Source: a bacterium (GTDB lineage Bacteria; Planctomycetota; JAFGQW01). From it: a stretch of 64,000 nt of DNA. The notes beneath the pieces are model-generated. The model saw only the letters and a list, made by a program, of their open reading frames with translations. It searched no databases and had not been told where the DNA came from. The DNA lies in contig JAUHXU010000003.1 in the NCBI GenBank assembly GCA_030426805.1, forward strand, positions 186,001 through 250,000, in the 5' to 3' direction. Position 1 is the first letter of the stretch. Each line of letters starts with the position of its first letter. Both the position numbers and the translations under genes were made by a program. This document shows positions 53,234 to 62,160 of this stretch, piece after piece.

Positions 53234-54774
53234 ACGACAACCGCTCGTCTTCGACGCCTTCCACCCCGCCGCTCGGCGCCGCGGCACTGATCGCCGGCCT
53301 CGCGGTCGCGGCCGCGCTGTTCGCGCTGTTCGTCGTGGGGCAGCGCTACTGGATCGACGACTCGTTCATCTCGTTTCGCTACGCGCGCAACTGGGTCGCC
53401 GGCAACGGGCTCGTGTTCAACGCCGGCCTGCCGCCGGTGGAGGGCTACACGAACTTCCTCTGGCTCGCGCTGACGAGCCTCGGCATGCGCCTCGGGTTCG
53501 ACGCGATCCACGTCGCCCAAGCGCTGTCCGTCGTCGCACAGGGCGTCACGTTGATGCTGACCTTCGCGCTCGCGCGCTCGTTCGCCGGCACGCGCCCGGC
53601 CGCACACGCGTTGATCGCGCCGCTGTTGCTCGTCGGGCAGGTGTCGTTTCTCGTCTACCCGATGACCGGGATGGAGACGACGTTCTTCACGATGCTCGTC
53701 ACTGCGGGCGCCGTGCTGCTCGCGCGGGGTCGGCATCGCACGATCGGCGGGCGCATCACGACCGGGCTCGTACTCGCGGCGCTCTCGACGGCGCGCTTCG
53801 ACGGCTTCGTGCTCGCGTTCCTGCTGATCGGGGCGCGCTGGCTCGTCGATCGCGACCTCCGGTCGGCGATCGCGGTCGCGTGCGTGATCGTCGTCGCGCT
53901 CGCCGGATACCACCTCTGGCGGCTCGGCTTCTACCCGACCGCGCTGCCGAACACGTTCCATGCGAAGACGCGCGGCCTCACCGCCGAGAAGCTCTACGCC
54001 GGCGTGCGATACGTCGGCGGCTGGGTCGTGCTCGTCGCGCCGGTCCTCGCGGTGCTCGCGACGATCGGCACGGGCACCGGCATCCGAGGGGCGGCGCGCG
54101 GATCGCGTCCACTCGTGCGGATGCTCGGCATCGTCGTCGCGGTGCAAGTCGTCTACGTGATCGTCGTCGGCGGGGACTGGATGCCGCACAAGCGGTTCCT
54201 CGTGCACGTCGGACCGCTGATCGCCGTGCTCGCCGGTGAGGGACTGATCGCCGTGCTGCGCCACATTGGTGCGTCGCGCGTCGTGACCGCCGGACTCGTG
54301 TTCGTCGTGTTCGTCGCGACGCTCGCGCCGTGGCTCGACAATCGCTCGCTCGACGGCGATCGCTCGAAGTTCTTCCAGCCCGAAGACGCGCGCACGATCG
54401 GCGAGTTCCTCGATCGCGCCCGGCCGGCCGACGACGTGATCGCGATCGAGTGGGCCGGCATCCTGCCGTTCCACTGTCGCCAGACCGTGCTCGACACGTT
54501 CGGCATCACCGACCGCGCGTTCGCCGAGAGCGACCGCCGGGCCGATGCGCACGGGCGCTGGATCACGGTCGAGGACCTCGTCGCCCGCGCGCCGGACCTC
54601 GTCGTACCCGCATGCGCGGTCTACCCGAGCGCCGAGGCTGCGCGCGCGGCCGTCGCCCCGGGCGGCGCGAGCCACTACCGCGCGGCGCTCTACCCGAAAG
54701 TCCTCGAGCACGGCTACCGAGTCGAGGTCTTCGAGGTCGCGCCGGGCGCGTTCTGGGCTGCCTACGTGCGGTAG
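53230..54774 (+). CDS. GT-C-type membrane glycosyltransferase (AftB-like)
   Basis: A 514-residue membrane protein with about 9-10 helices and a soluble C-terminal portion (about 395-514). The first periplasmic loop has W-I-D-D-S-F-I-S-F-R-Y-A and V-E-G-Y-T-N-F-L-W, the D-D signature of GT-C glycosyltransferases that use polyprenyl-phosphate sugars, close to AftB-like arabinofuranosyltransferases in the residues I can compare. It starts within the stop codon of the GT4 gene (ATGA), so both act in one glycan pathway. The sugar donor is unknown. The start M-N-D-N-R-S-S-S precedes the first helix directly. Confidence 0.8.
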   Translation: MNDNRSSSTPSTPPLGAAALIAGLAVAAALFALFVVGQRYWIDDSFISFRYARNWVAGNGLVFNAGLPPVEGYTNFLWLALTSLGMRLGFDAIHVAQALSVVAQGVTLMLTFALARSFAGTRPAAHALIAPLLLVGQVSFLVYPMTGMETTFFTMLVTAGAVLLARGRHRTIGGRITTGLVLAALSTARFDGFVLAFLLIGARWLVDRDLRSAIAVACVIVVALAGYHLWRLGFYPTALPNTFHAKTRGLTAEKLYAGVRYVGGWVVLVAPVLAVLATIGTGTGIRGAARGSRPLVRMLGIVVAVQVVYVIVVGGDWMPHKRFLVHVGPLIAVLAGEGLIAVLRHIGASRVVTAGLVFVVFVATLAPWLDNRSLDGDRSKFFQPEDARTIGEFLDRARPADDVIAIEWAGILPFHCRQTVLDTFGITDRAFAESDRRADAHGRWITVEDLVARAPDLVVPACAVYPSAEAARAAVAPGGASHYRAALYPKVLEHGYRVEVFEVAPGAFWAAYVR

Positions 54775-54802
54775 TGTAGACTTCGCGCGAGGAGGTCGCC
54801 GA

Positions 54803-55624
54803 ATGCGCCTACGCTGTCTCGTGCTGATCACCGCGACGTTCGCCGCCGGCTGCACGTCGCCGTCCGGATGGACGCTGACCGAACACATCCCGACGCCGTC
54901 CCCCGTGCGGGTGCAACTCGAGCAACGGGAGACACCGGACCCCGCGGAACCGCCCTACGCGCACCCCGCGGCGGGCCTCGACGTCGCGCTCGCCGACTAC
55001 TTCCTGAACACGACCTACGAACGCCGTGGGAAGCGACGGCCGGCGGTGCACGCTGATCGCGCGCCGATCCTCGCCCGCGCGATCGCCGACGCGCTCGCGA
55101 TGGCCGGACCGAGCACGCGGGTGCGCTTCTCGGTCGACAATCCCCCGCCGTCGCTCGGCGTCTTCAACCCGGGCGGCACGACGCGCGGCGTCGTGTTCGT
55201 TCGGCCGGCCGGCACGCTGAACATCGTGTGCGACGTCGTCGACGATGCGATCGAGTTCGAGGACGACACGTGGGCCGATCCGGTCGACGTGGCGCTCAGT
55301 CGCGGCAGGATCGTGCCGCCACCCGGCAGCCGACGCCACGTCGCGCGCGCGGGCGAGCCGACCGAGTTCTGGATCGAGATGGCGGTCGAGGCGCGACCGG
55401 TCGCGGTGGACACGCCGCCGACGGAAGCGGCCGCCGCAGCCGAGCCGACCGACCCGCCAGCGAAACCGACCGCGGCCCCCGTCGACCCGAAGCCGACGCC
55501 GGCGCTCACCGACACGCAAATCGTCGAGCGCCTTCGCTACCTCGACGAGTTGCGCGGACGCGGTGCGATCTCCGCCGAGGAATACGAGCGCCAGCGCAAG
55601 GCACTGCTCAACGGGTCGCGGTGA
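54803..55624 (+). CDS. Lipoprotein with SHOCT-like C terminus
   Basis: A 273-residue lipoprotein: the signal peptide ends in F-A-A-G-C, so C16 would be lipidated. The middle is beta-rich without a recognised fold. A proline/threonine/alanine linker (about 205-235) joins it to a short helical end, L-R-Y-L-D-E-L-R-G-R-G-A-I-S-A-E-E-Y-E-R-Q, which is a SHOCT-type motif. A full GAGGAGG stands 8 nt before the ATG, the strongest ribosome binding site in this half of the window. The start of the protease gene follows directly. Function unknown. Confidence 0.75.
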   Translation: MRLRCLVLITATFAAGCTSPSGWTLTEHIPTPSPVRVQLEQRETPDPAEPPYAHPAAGLDVALADYFLNTTYERRGKRRPAVHADRAPILARAIADALAMAGPSTRVRFSVDNPPPSLGVFNPGGTTRGVVFVRPAGTLNIVCDVVDDAIEFEDDTWADPVDVALSRGRIVPPPGSRRHVARAGEPTEFWIEMAVEARPVAVDTPPTEAAAAAEPTDPPAKPTAAPVDPKPTPALTDTQIVERLRYLDELRGRGAISAEEYERQRKALLNGSR

Positions 55625-55626
55625 CG

Positions 55627-57297
55627 ATGCATGCCGCGATCGGTCGCACACTCGCGCTCGCCTGCGTCCTCTGGGCGGGCGCCGCGGCCGACGCGCAGGT
55701 CATCGGCGTCCGCCTCAACCCCGAGCGTGACTTCCGCGCCCTGCAATCGCCGGTCAAGAACCAGCGCGGCCGCGGGACGTGCACCGCGTTCGCGATCACC
55801 GCGGCGCTCGAGACGTTTCCGGGCGTGCCGCACGACCTGAGCGAGCAGTCGATCCACGGCCTCGCGAAGTTCGAGCAGGTGCGCGCCTCGCGGATCGCCT
55901 ACCTGCTGTCGCGCGACGGGAAGGTCCTCGAGTCGCTCGACGCCGACGGCTTGCCGTCGTTCGAGCCGTACGCGCAGGTGCTGCGCGAGTACGGCGTCAC
56001 GCGGGAGTCGGTGCTCCCCTACAACCCCGACGGCGTGGTCGTCAGCGAAGCACTGCGGCGCGCCCTTCCGTCGGCGGCGGCGGACGCGCTCGCACGCGTC
56101 GTCTACCGGCGCGGCCAGATGACGCGCGCGTTGCGCGATCGGATGGCCGCGATCGCGAAGTACCGCGTGCCGCAGGTCGAGTTCGTCCCGTTCGCGACGC
56201 TCCGCACGATCGCGAATCCGGCGAAGCGCCTCGCCGCACTCGACGCGTCGACCGAGCGGCTCAAGCGCTGGTTGCGCACTCCGGCCTACGGGCACCAGGC
56301 GATCCCGATCGCCTACGTGATGCACAACGAACTCTGGGGGCGCTACGCGTACGCCGACGAGACGCCGGTGTTCACGCTCGCGCCGATGCTCGCGAAGGCT
56401 GCCGAAGAGCGCACGCGCCGCGCGGCGGCGAAGGACACGGCGGCGGTGCCATCGCAATTCGGCCAGCATGCGGTGACGATCGTCGGCTACACCGAGAACA
56501 TCCGGCGATTCGTACCGACCGTCGCCGATGCCGACGCCAAGCAAGGCTATTGGATCGTCAAGAACTCGTGGGGCCCCCACTGGGGCGGCGCCGGCGGTTA
56601 CGGCTTCATCGGCCTCGACTACCACCGCGCGTGCGCGAGCCAGGCGATGCTGATCGGTCGCGTCGAGATCGACTTCCGCAAGATCGCGGTCGACCTCTCG
56701 GGGCTGATGATCCAACCCGGCGCCGAGGCGAAGACACCGGAGCGGATCCTCCACACGTTCACGAGCGCCGACATCCATCTGAAGGTGCAGCCGAGCGCGT
56801 TTTGGCGGATCGTGTCGCAGAAGGGACTGCTGATCGGCGCGCGGCGCTCGGTCACGCTGTCGACGTCGGTCGACGAAGCGGTCGAGCCGGACATCCGCGG
56901 CGTGCGCTACCGGATCGTCTACCGCGAGGGCGAGGTCGCCCCCGATGGATCGATCGCGTGGTCGCCCCGGCGCGCCGTGACGAGTCCGTTGATCACCGGT
57001 GGCATCGGTGCGAACGACCGGCCGCGCGACCACGCGTTCGCATGGACGGTCTCCGACGCCGCGCTGTCCGACGTCGCGAAGCGGTTCGGGGCCCGTCGAC
57101 ATCGCGGTCACCTCGACCTGCGCATCCTCGCGGCCTACTACGGCACGAAGGTCGGCGGCGGCCTCGAAGTGCGCACCGGGCGCTTCTTCGCGACGCGCTA
57201 CGACGGCGGCGTGATCGGCGCGCGCGACCTCGGCGAAGACGCCGCGGGACGCATCGACGCGCGGCTCGCGGCGCGACTGTTCGCTGCCGATCGCTGA
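55627..57297 (+). CDS. Secreted papain-like (C1) cysteine protease
   Basis: A 556-residue protein with a signal peptide (about 1-22). The catalytic cysteine is C52 in V-K-N-Q-R-G-R-G-T-C-T-A-F; H281 in Q-H-A-V-T-I-V-G-Y and N313 in V-K-N-S-W-G-P-H-W-G-G complete the papain triad. There is an insertion of about 150 residues between the cysteine and histidine parts, and no inhibitory propeptide is obvious before C52. A C-terminal domain of about 210 residues follows the protease; its fold is unknown. ATG 55627 is used; a GTG at 55621 overlapping the lipoprotein stop is possible. It should act outside the cytoplasm. The neighbouring lipoprotein may be a partner. Confidence 0.85.
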   Translation: MHAAIGRTLALACVLWAGAAADAQVIGVRLNPERDFRALQSPVKNQRGRGTCTAFAITAALETFPGVPHDLSEQSIHGLAKFEQVRASRIAYLLSRDGKVLESLDADGLPSFEPYAQVLREYGVTRESVLPYNPDGVVVSEALRRALPSAAADALARVVYRRGQMTRALRDRMAAIAKYRVPQVEFVPFATLRTIANPAKRLAALDASTERLKRWLRTPAYGHQAIPIAYVMHNELWGRYAYADETPVFTLAPMLAKAAEERTRRAAAKDTAAVPSQFGQHAVTIVGYTENIRRFVPTVADADAKQGYWIVKNSWGPHWGGAGGYGFIGLDYHRACASQAMLIGRVEIDFRKIAVDLSGLMIQPGAEAKTPERILHTFTSADIHLKVQPSAFWRIVSQKGLLIGARRSVTLSTSVDEAVEPDIRGVRYRIVYREGEVAPDGSIAWSPRRAVTSPLITGGIGANDRPRDHAFAWTVSDAALSDVAKRFGARRHRGHLDLRILAAYYGTKVGGGLEVRTGRFFATRYDGGVIGARDLGEDAAGRIDARLAARLFAADR

Positions 57298-57300
57298 TCG

Positions 57301-58707
57301 ATGGGCGCGCCGACACTCTCCTCGAGCCTGCGGCGACTCGCGCCCTGGGCGGTCGTCTTCGTGCTGATGCACGCCGGCATGACGCCGCCGACCGCGTTTC
57401 CCGGCGGCGCGGCGAACGCGTTGTCCCGGATGGCGACGATGCGGGCGATGGAGCACGGCACATTCGCGATCGACCCGTGGGTGTCGTGGATGATGGACCC
57501 CGACACGCCGCACGCAGTGCGCGGTGAGGATTGGGCGCAGACGCCGGACGGTCACTTCTACTCGAACAAGGCGCCGGGCAGCGCGTTCGTCGGCTTCCCG
57601 CTGTTCGCACCCCTCGACCGCGGCGAAGGCCAACCGCCGCCGTGGCTGCACCGCGTGCTCGCCGCGGCGTTCCAGATCGCGCCCTACCTGGTCGTCGTCG
57701 CGCTCGCGCTGACGCTGCTCCCGGCCGCGGCATTCGCCGGCGCGGCGTTTCACTTCACGGCGCTCGCGCTCCTGTTCGGCAACACGGCCGCCCTCTACAT
57801 GGGGTGCTATTTCGGGCACGCGCTGACGGGCTGGCTCGTGCTGGCGGTCGCCGTCGCGTTGCTCCGCGACCGTCCGGCGCTCGGCGGACTCGCCTACGGG
57901 TTCGCGCTTCTCAGCGACTACAGCGTCGGCCTGTTGCTGCCGGGGTTGCTCGTCGCGTTCGTCGTGCGCAACGGCCGGTCGGTGCGCTGGCTCGTCCCGT
58001 TCGCGCTCGGCGGTGTCGTGCCTGGGGCGCTGTGGGTCTGGTATCACACCGCGGCGTTCGGCGGGCCGTTCGCGATCGCCAACCACTTCCAAAACCCGAT
58101 GTTCCAGGACACGAAGGCGTCCGGGACGAGCTTGTGGGGCATCTTCGACTTGTCGTTACGCGGCGACGTCGTGGGCGAATTGCTCGTCGGTTCGCGACGC
58201 GGCCTGCTCGTCACGCAACCGTGGATGCTCGTCGCGGTCGTCGCGGCGGTCGCGCTCGTCCTTCGTGGAAAACACCGCGCCATCGCGGTGTTCGGCGTCG
58301 TCGGGTTCGGCGCGCTGTTCGTGATGAACGCGTGCTTCGGCGCGTGGCACGGGGGCTGGTGCCCCGGGCCGCGCTACATGAGTGCGATCTTCCCGGCGCT
58401 CGCGCTGCTCGCCGGGCTCGCCTACGCCGAGGCCGGTCGACCGGTCCGGATCGCGCTGTGGCTCGGGCTCGCGGTCGCGGTGCAGCTCGCCGCGCAGGTC
58501 TTCGCGACCCACGTGCTCCCGGCACGCGACGAGGCGCTGTGGATGTGGCAGTGGGCACGGATCACCCGCCTGGACGCCGGCTGGACGTCGCTCGCGAAGC
58601 TCGTCGGGTTCTGGGCGTGTGTCGCCGCCGCCACGGTGTGGGTCGCGCGACGCGAGCGCGGGGACGCACTATCCTTGGAGGGTCCCACCGGAGGATCCTC
58701 ACGATGA
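57301..58707 (+). CDS. Multi-pass membrane protein of unknown function
   Basis: A 468-residue protein with about ten membrane helices. The first loop contains H-G-T-F-A-I-D-P-W-V and the motif Y-S-N-K-A-P-G-S-A-F, which resembles a family of GT-C-like or O-antigen-ligase-like membrane proteins in which the early periplasmic loop carries the S-N-K-A-P-G block. The last loops have C-P-G-P-R-Y-M. No catalytic residues can be assigned with confidence. The start is 3 nt after the protease stop and the stop overlaps the next gene (ATGA), so the genes from 54803 to 59501 form one rightward operon. Confidence 0.65.
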   Translation: MGAPTLSSSLRRLAPWAVVFVLMHAGMTPPTAFPGGAANALSRMATMRAMEHGTFAIDPWVSWMMDPDTPHAVRGEDWAQTPDGHFYSNKAPGSAFVGFPLFAPLDRGEGQPPPWLHRVLAAAFQIAPYLVVVALALTLLPAAAFAGAAFHFTALALLFGNTAALYMGCYFGHALTGWLVLAVAVALLRDRPALGGLAYGFALLSDYSVGLLLPGLLVAFVVRNGRSVRWLVPFALGGVVPGALWVWYHTAAFGGPFAIANHFQNPMFQDTKASGTSLWGIFDLSLRGDVVGELLVGSRRGLLVTQPWMLVAVVAAVALVLRGKHRAIAVFGVVGFGALFVMNACFGAWHGGWCPGPRYMSAIFPALALLAGLAYAEAGRPVRIALWLGLAVAVQLAAQVFATHVLPARDEALWMWQWARITRLDAGWTSLAKLVGFWACVAAATVWVARRERGDALSLEGPTGGSSR

Positions 58708-59501
58708 CGACACGACGCTTCGTGCTTCTCCTGCTGCCGCTTCTCGCCACCGGCTGTGCGGTCGACTCGGAACTGCACCTATCCGATCGACCGGCGCCCG
58801 TCTCGCCGCACGCGCGGATCACGCTGCTGACCTCGCGCACCGAGCCGGCTCCGCCGCGAGAGCGCGAGACCGACGGCGACGAGCGTGCCGAAGAGGCAGG
58901 CCGCTCGGACGCGTCCCCCGCCACGACGGTCCCGCACGCGAGCCTCGACCTCACGGCCGACTGGGCGGTCGGCGAGGACGACGTCATCGTCGGGGCCGGA
59001 CGGACGCTCGCGTTCGGACGCTCGGTCTATCCGGGGCCGACGTCCCTCGAGGCGCGCTTCGAAACGCTCGCGATCGGCGCCTCCGGTCGCGGCGGCTTCA
59101 CGATCGCCGACCTCGTCGAGATCGAAGGCATCCTCGGCGTCGAATACGTCGACCTCGACGTGCGCCTGAAACAGGCGGGCACACGCGAGAGCGAATCCTA
59201 CTCGGCGATCGCCGCAGTCGCCGGCGCCCAGGCGGGACTCCGGCTCCTGCCGCAGCTCGGCATCTTCGGCCGCTGGCAGCAGAGCGCCGGTTTCGCACTC
59301 GACGACGACGACATGCACCGCGAGGAGGGCGCCGTCTTCCTCGAGTTCACGCCGGTGCGCGGCGTCGGCCTCATCGGCGGATGGCGCTGGACCGAAATCG
59401 AGTTCGACGAGGGCCTCGCCCGCCTCTTCTCGGTCACGACCCCCGGCGAGATCCGCGCCCGCCTGTCCGGCGCATTCGTCGGCTTGCACCTGACGTTCTG
59501 A
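58704..59501 (+). CDS. Putative outer-membrane lipoprotein
   Basis: A 265-residue protein with a signal peptide ending in L-L-A-T-G-C (lipidated C18). A charged linker (about 40-75) precedes a glycine-rich beta region with alternating polar and hydrophobic residues (I-E-G-I-L-G-V-E-Y-V-D-L-D-V). It ends in a strand with a terminal phenylalanine (V-G-L-H-L-T-F). That ending is typical of beta-barrel outer-membrane proteins, so a small barrel with a lipid anchor, or a false lipobox, is possible. GGAGG precedes the ATG by 10 nt. It is the last gene of its operon, next to the repeat-rich gap. Function unknown. Confidence 0.6.
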   Translation: MTTRRFVLLLLPLLATGCAVDSELHLSDRPAPVSPHARITLLTSRTEPAPPRERETDGDERAEEAGRSDASPATTVPHASLDLTADWAVGEDDVIVGAGRTLAFGRSVYPGPTSLEARFETLAIGASGRGGFTIADLVEIEGILGVEYVDLDVRLKQAGTRESESYSAIAAVAGAQAGLRLLPQLGIFGRWQQSAGFALDDDDMHREEGAVFLEFTPVRGVGLIGGWRWTEIEFDEGLARLFSVTTPGEIRARLSGAFVGLHLTF

Positions 59502-59579
59502 GTCGCGGCGGCTCGCTGCAATCTCCGTCTCGGGATCGAGAGCGTTCGGGGGAGGTAGCGGCGCCCGTAGGGTTTGAGT

Positions 59580-59748
59580 GCGCTTGGCGCGCGGATTCTG
59601 CACCACTCAAGCGGCATGTTTGCGCTTGGCGGGCCAGTATTGCACCAACACGCGTGCGAAACGCCGCCGGGGACGCCGATCGGGTGCAGCATCGCCTCGC
59701 CAAGCGCACGCATCGCGCCAACCGGTGCAGGATCGGCCCGCCAAGCGC
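59580..59748. repeat. Four-unit inverted-repeat module, copy 1
   Basis: A 25-nt unit, roughly GCGCTTGGCG-n-GC-n5-TGCACC, appears four times: forward at 59580-59604 and 59622-59646, reverse at 59683-59707 and 59724-59748. Spacers are 17, 36 and 16 nt, so the module is symmetric and could fold as nested stems. Confidence 0.85.
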
Positions 59749-59769
59749 AGCGATCGAAGGCGCCGCAGG

Positions 59770-59871
59770 TCGCTACAGCGAATCTGACGCGAAACGGGAC
59801 AAGATCGCCGCAGCGAGGGGTCGCTCGAGCGAATCTGACGCGAATCGGGTCAGATCCGGCGCAGCGACCTT
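59770..59871 (+). repeat. 51-bp tandem duplication
   Basis: Two adjacent 51-nt units begin TCGCT and contain GCGAATCTGACGCGAA and a later CGCAGCGA. They are similar but not identical. A shortened piece of the unit (GATCCGGCGCAG) recurs at 60368, just after module copy 2. Confidence 0.7.
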
Positions 59872-59897
59872 CCGTGGATACAACGCAAGCCCCACCA

Positions 59898-59979
59898 CCT
59901 CCCCGGAGAGTCCCTCACCGTCGGCGTCGGCCGCACCCCGCAAGTGCCGGCGTCGGCGGTGAGGGGTTCGGAGGGGAGG
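59898..59979. repeat. Long imperfect hairpin
   Basis: CCTCCCC (59898-59904) pairs with GGGGAGG (59973-59979). Inside, the arms at 59912-59936 and 59944-59965 pair over about 20 bp around a short loop. It lies between the convergent genes and could end transcription from either side. Confidence 0.65.
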
Positions 59980-60185
59980 CCCCGGAAGAGCTCTGAGCCG
60001 GAGCGCAGAGGCTGTAGTCCAACGCGCATTTCAACGCTGCAATCTCCGTCTCGGGATCGAGAGCTTTCGGGGGGCCTCCCCCTCCGCCCTGTCCCCGCCG
60101 ACATCGATCCAAGCCGCGTTGGGTGCGATCGACGTCGACGGTGACAGGGCTTCGGGGGAGGTGGCGGCGCCCGTTGCGTTTGAGT

Positions 60186-60354
60186 TCGCTTGGCGCGCGG
60201 ATTCTGCACCACTCACGCGGCATGCTTGCGCTTGGCGGGCCCGTATTGCACCAACACGCGTGCGAAACGCCGCCGGGGACGCCGATCGGGTGCAGCATCG
60301 CCTCGCCAAGCGCACGCATCGCGCCAACCGGTGCAGGATCGGCCCGCCAAGCGC
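60186..60354. repeat. Four-unit inverted-repeat module, copy 2
   Basis: Same four units at 60186-60210, 60228-60252, 60289-60313 and 60330-60354, with the same spacers as copy 1, 606 bp away in direct orientation. The two copies differ at only a few positions. Confidence 0.85.
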
Positions 60355-60393
60355 GCCGATCGAATCAGATCCGGCGCAGGGAGGTTCCGGTGG

Positions 60394-62067
60394 CTACTTG
60401 GATCGGGCGACGAAGATCGTGCCGTCGCCGAGGGTGCCCGGGAAGTGGCGCACGTGGGTGTAGTGACGCTCGATTCGGTCGAGCAGCTCGGGGTAGACGC
60501 GGTGCATGTCGCGGATGAACGAGTAGACGATCCACACGTTGCCGTGGGTGCGTTCGAGGGCGTCGATCTCGGCGAGTGTCGTCGGGAACGGCATCGTCGG
60601 GGCGTAGTAGTTTCGGTAGGCGATGCCGGCCCAACCGACCGCGCACACGACGTCGTTCGATCCCATCTCCGCCCGGACGAACGCGAGCGCGCCGCGGTAG
60701 TCCTGCTTCGGGTGGCGGTAATTCCGGACGAGCATCGCCGACGAACCGACGATCAGCAGCGCAACCGCGATACGCCATGCGGCCGCCGGCTCACCGGTCC
60801 GACCGAGCGCACGCCACCCGGCACCGACGAGCACCCACACGCCGCGCACCGCGAACAGCAACGCAAACGGCAACACGTAGAGAAACGCGCGCGGATAGAC
60901 GCCGAAGTTCAGCGACAAGTTGACGACGACGTTCAGCACGACGGGCAGCACGAGCAACACGTTGATGAACGGGCTCTGTCGCCAGTAGCTGACCCACCCG
61001 ACCGCACCCACCGTCGCGCCGACGACGAGCGCGACCACGCCAGCCACCGACCCGCCCGTGAACCCGCGCCAGATCACCGTCGCGAGCGCGCCGAGGTCGT
61101 GCCAGCCGTGGCTCGGCTGGCCGTGCGTGAACGTCTCGACCATCGCCGGCAGCGCGAGGCCGTAGCCGACCAGGCACCCGAGGCCGATCCCGATCGTGCT
61201 GGCGACCACGCGCCGCGTGATCGGCGCACGCCCCCCGGACGCGGGTCGCCACCGACGCATCAGCACGGCGTAGGCCGGCACGTGGGATGCGAGCAGGAAC
61301 GCGGTGTTCAGCAGGCTCAACGCCCCGAGCGTCGACGCGACGGCGTAGCCGACCCAGGCGCCCGACCGATTGCGGGCGAGCCCCCGGAGCAGCCAGCCGA
61401 GGCCGAGGAGCGAGAAGAGGATCATCCCGCTGTAGCCGCGCGCATTCTGCGAGAACCACACATGGTGATACGAAACACAGAGCAGCGCCGCGGCGGCGAG
61501 CGCCTCGCCTTCGCGGGTGAACGCACGACCGAGCCAGTAGAGCGCCGGCACCGACGCGACGCCGAAGAGCATCGCCGGCAGCCGCACCGACCATTCGTGC
61601 TCGCCGAACACCTCGATCGACGCCCAGCCGAGAACCGTGTTCAGCATCTGCTGATTCGGCGCCGGGAACGTGTGGAGGATCTCCGGCAACCCGAGCCGCA
61701 TGTATTCGCGGACGGTCGTGATCTCGTCGAGCCACAGGTCGCTGTCGAGTCGCCAGGCGCGCAGCACGGCCGCGATCGCGGTCAACGCGAACAGTGCGCG
61801 CCACGAGATCGGCGCGGTCCACTCGGGCGACACGTGCAGTCCCGACGCCGACGACGGCACGCCGGGGTGACGCCACCAGCGCTCGGGCGAGACGCCGAGC
61901 GCGATCAAGAAGACGCCGAGCGCGACGAGTGCGGTGTCGAGGATCGAGACGCCGAGGGCGATGCGATCCGCGTCCGGCGCGGTCGGATCCGCGACGAACC
62001 ACCCGGTGCGAATCGTGAGCCCGAGCACGCACGCGAGTCCGCCGGCGAGGCAAGTCGGGAGTCGCAT
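60394..62067 (-). CDS. GT39-like membrane glycosyltransferase
   Basis: A 557-residue membrane protein with about 12 helices. The first large periplasmic loop has D-L-W-L-D-E, the acidic GT-C signature of dolichyl/polyprenyl-phosphate mannosyltransferase-like (GT39/PMT-2) proteins, and G-E-H-E-W-S-V-R-L-P follows as in that family. A soluble C-terminal region of about 110 residues ends the protein. The ATG at 62067 has GAGG 7 nt upstream; a GTG at 62082 would add five residues. It is divergent from the SGNH-like gene and convergent with the operon that ends at 59501. Donor and acceptor are unknown. Confidence 0.8.
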   Translation of the reverse strand: MRLPTCLAGGLACVLGLTIRTGWFVADPTAPDADRIALGVSILDTALVALGVFLIALGVSPERWWRHPGVPSSASGLHVSPEWTAPISWRALFALTAIAAVLRAWRLDSDLWLDEITTVREYMRLGLPEILHTFPAPNQQMLNTVLGWASIEVFGEHEWSVRLPAMLFGVASVPALYWLGRAFTREGEALAAAALLCVSYHHVWFSQNARGYSGMILFSLLGLGWLLRGLARNRSGAWVGYAVASTLGALSLLNTAFLLASHVPAYAVLMRRWRPASGGRAPITRRVVASTIGIGLGCLVGYGLALPAMVETFTHGQPSHGWHDLGALATVIWRGFTGGSVAGVVALVVGATVGAVGWVSYWRQSPFINVLLVLPVVLNVVVNLSLNFGVYPRAFLYVLPFALLFAVRGVWVLVGAGWRALGRTGEPAAAWRIAVALLIVGSSAMLVRNYRHPKQDYRGALAFVRAEMGSNDVVCAVGWAGIAYRNYYAPTMPFPTTLAEIDALERTHGNVWIVYSFIRDMHRVYPELLDRIERHYTHVRHFPGTLGDGTIFVARSK

Positions 62068-62111
62068 CGGGAGACCTCGCACACGAACACCGGAGCGCGC
62101 GTCGCGCTCGC

Positions 62112-62140
62112 TTGACGCACATTCTCTGGTATCAAATAAT
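62112..62140 (+). promoter_or_regulatory. Sigma-70-type promoter of the SGNH-like gene
   Basis: TTGACG (62112-62117), a 17-nt spacer, and AATAAT (62135-62140), each one base from consensus. The expected start near 62147 leaves a 14-nt leader holding GAGGA. It stands out as an AT-rich patch. Confidence 0.6.
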
Positions 62141-62160
62141 CGCCGCTCGAGGAACCTTCA

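Larger units (their letters stand above)
59502..60393. other. 892-bp convergent gap packed with repeats
   Basis: No gene is supported: ORFs here are short, occur in several frames at once and have no ribosome binding site or family signature. The gap holds two copies of a four-unit inverted-repeat module (59580-59748 and 60186-60354), a 51-bp tandem duplication (59770-59871), a long hairpin (59898-59979), and an exact 27-nt repeat (59517-59543 and 60038-60064). Confidence 0.75.

Noticed and set aside
59580-60354. A CRISPR array made of the 25-nt units
   Set aside because: Half of the units are inverted, spacers are unequal and repeated between modules, and no cas gene is near.
59502-60393. 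Small ORFs in the repeat-rich gap, some starting alike in both copies
   Set aside because: Similarity between them comes from the duplicated DNA and is seen in several frames; no ribosome binding site or family match supports coding.
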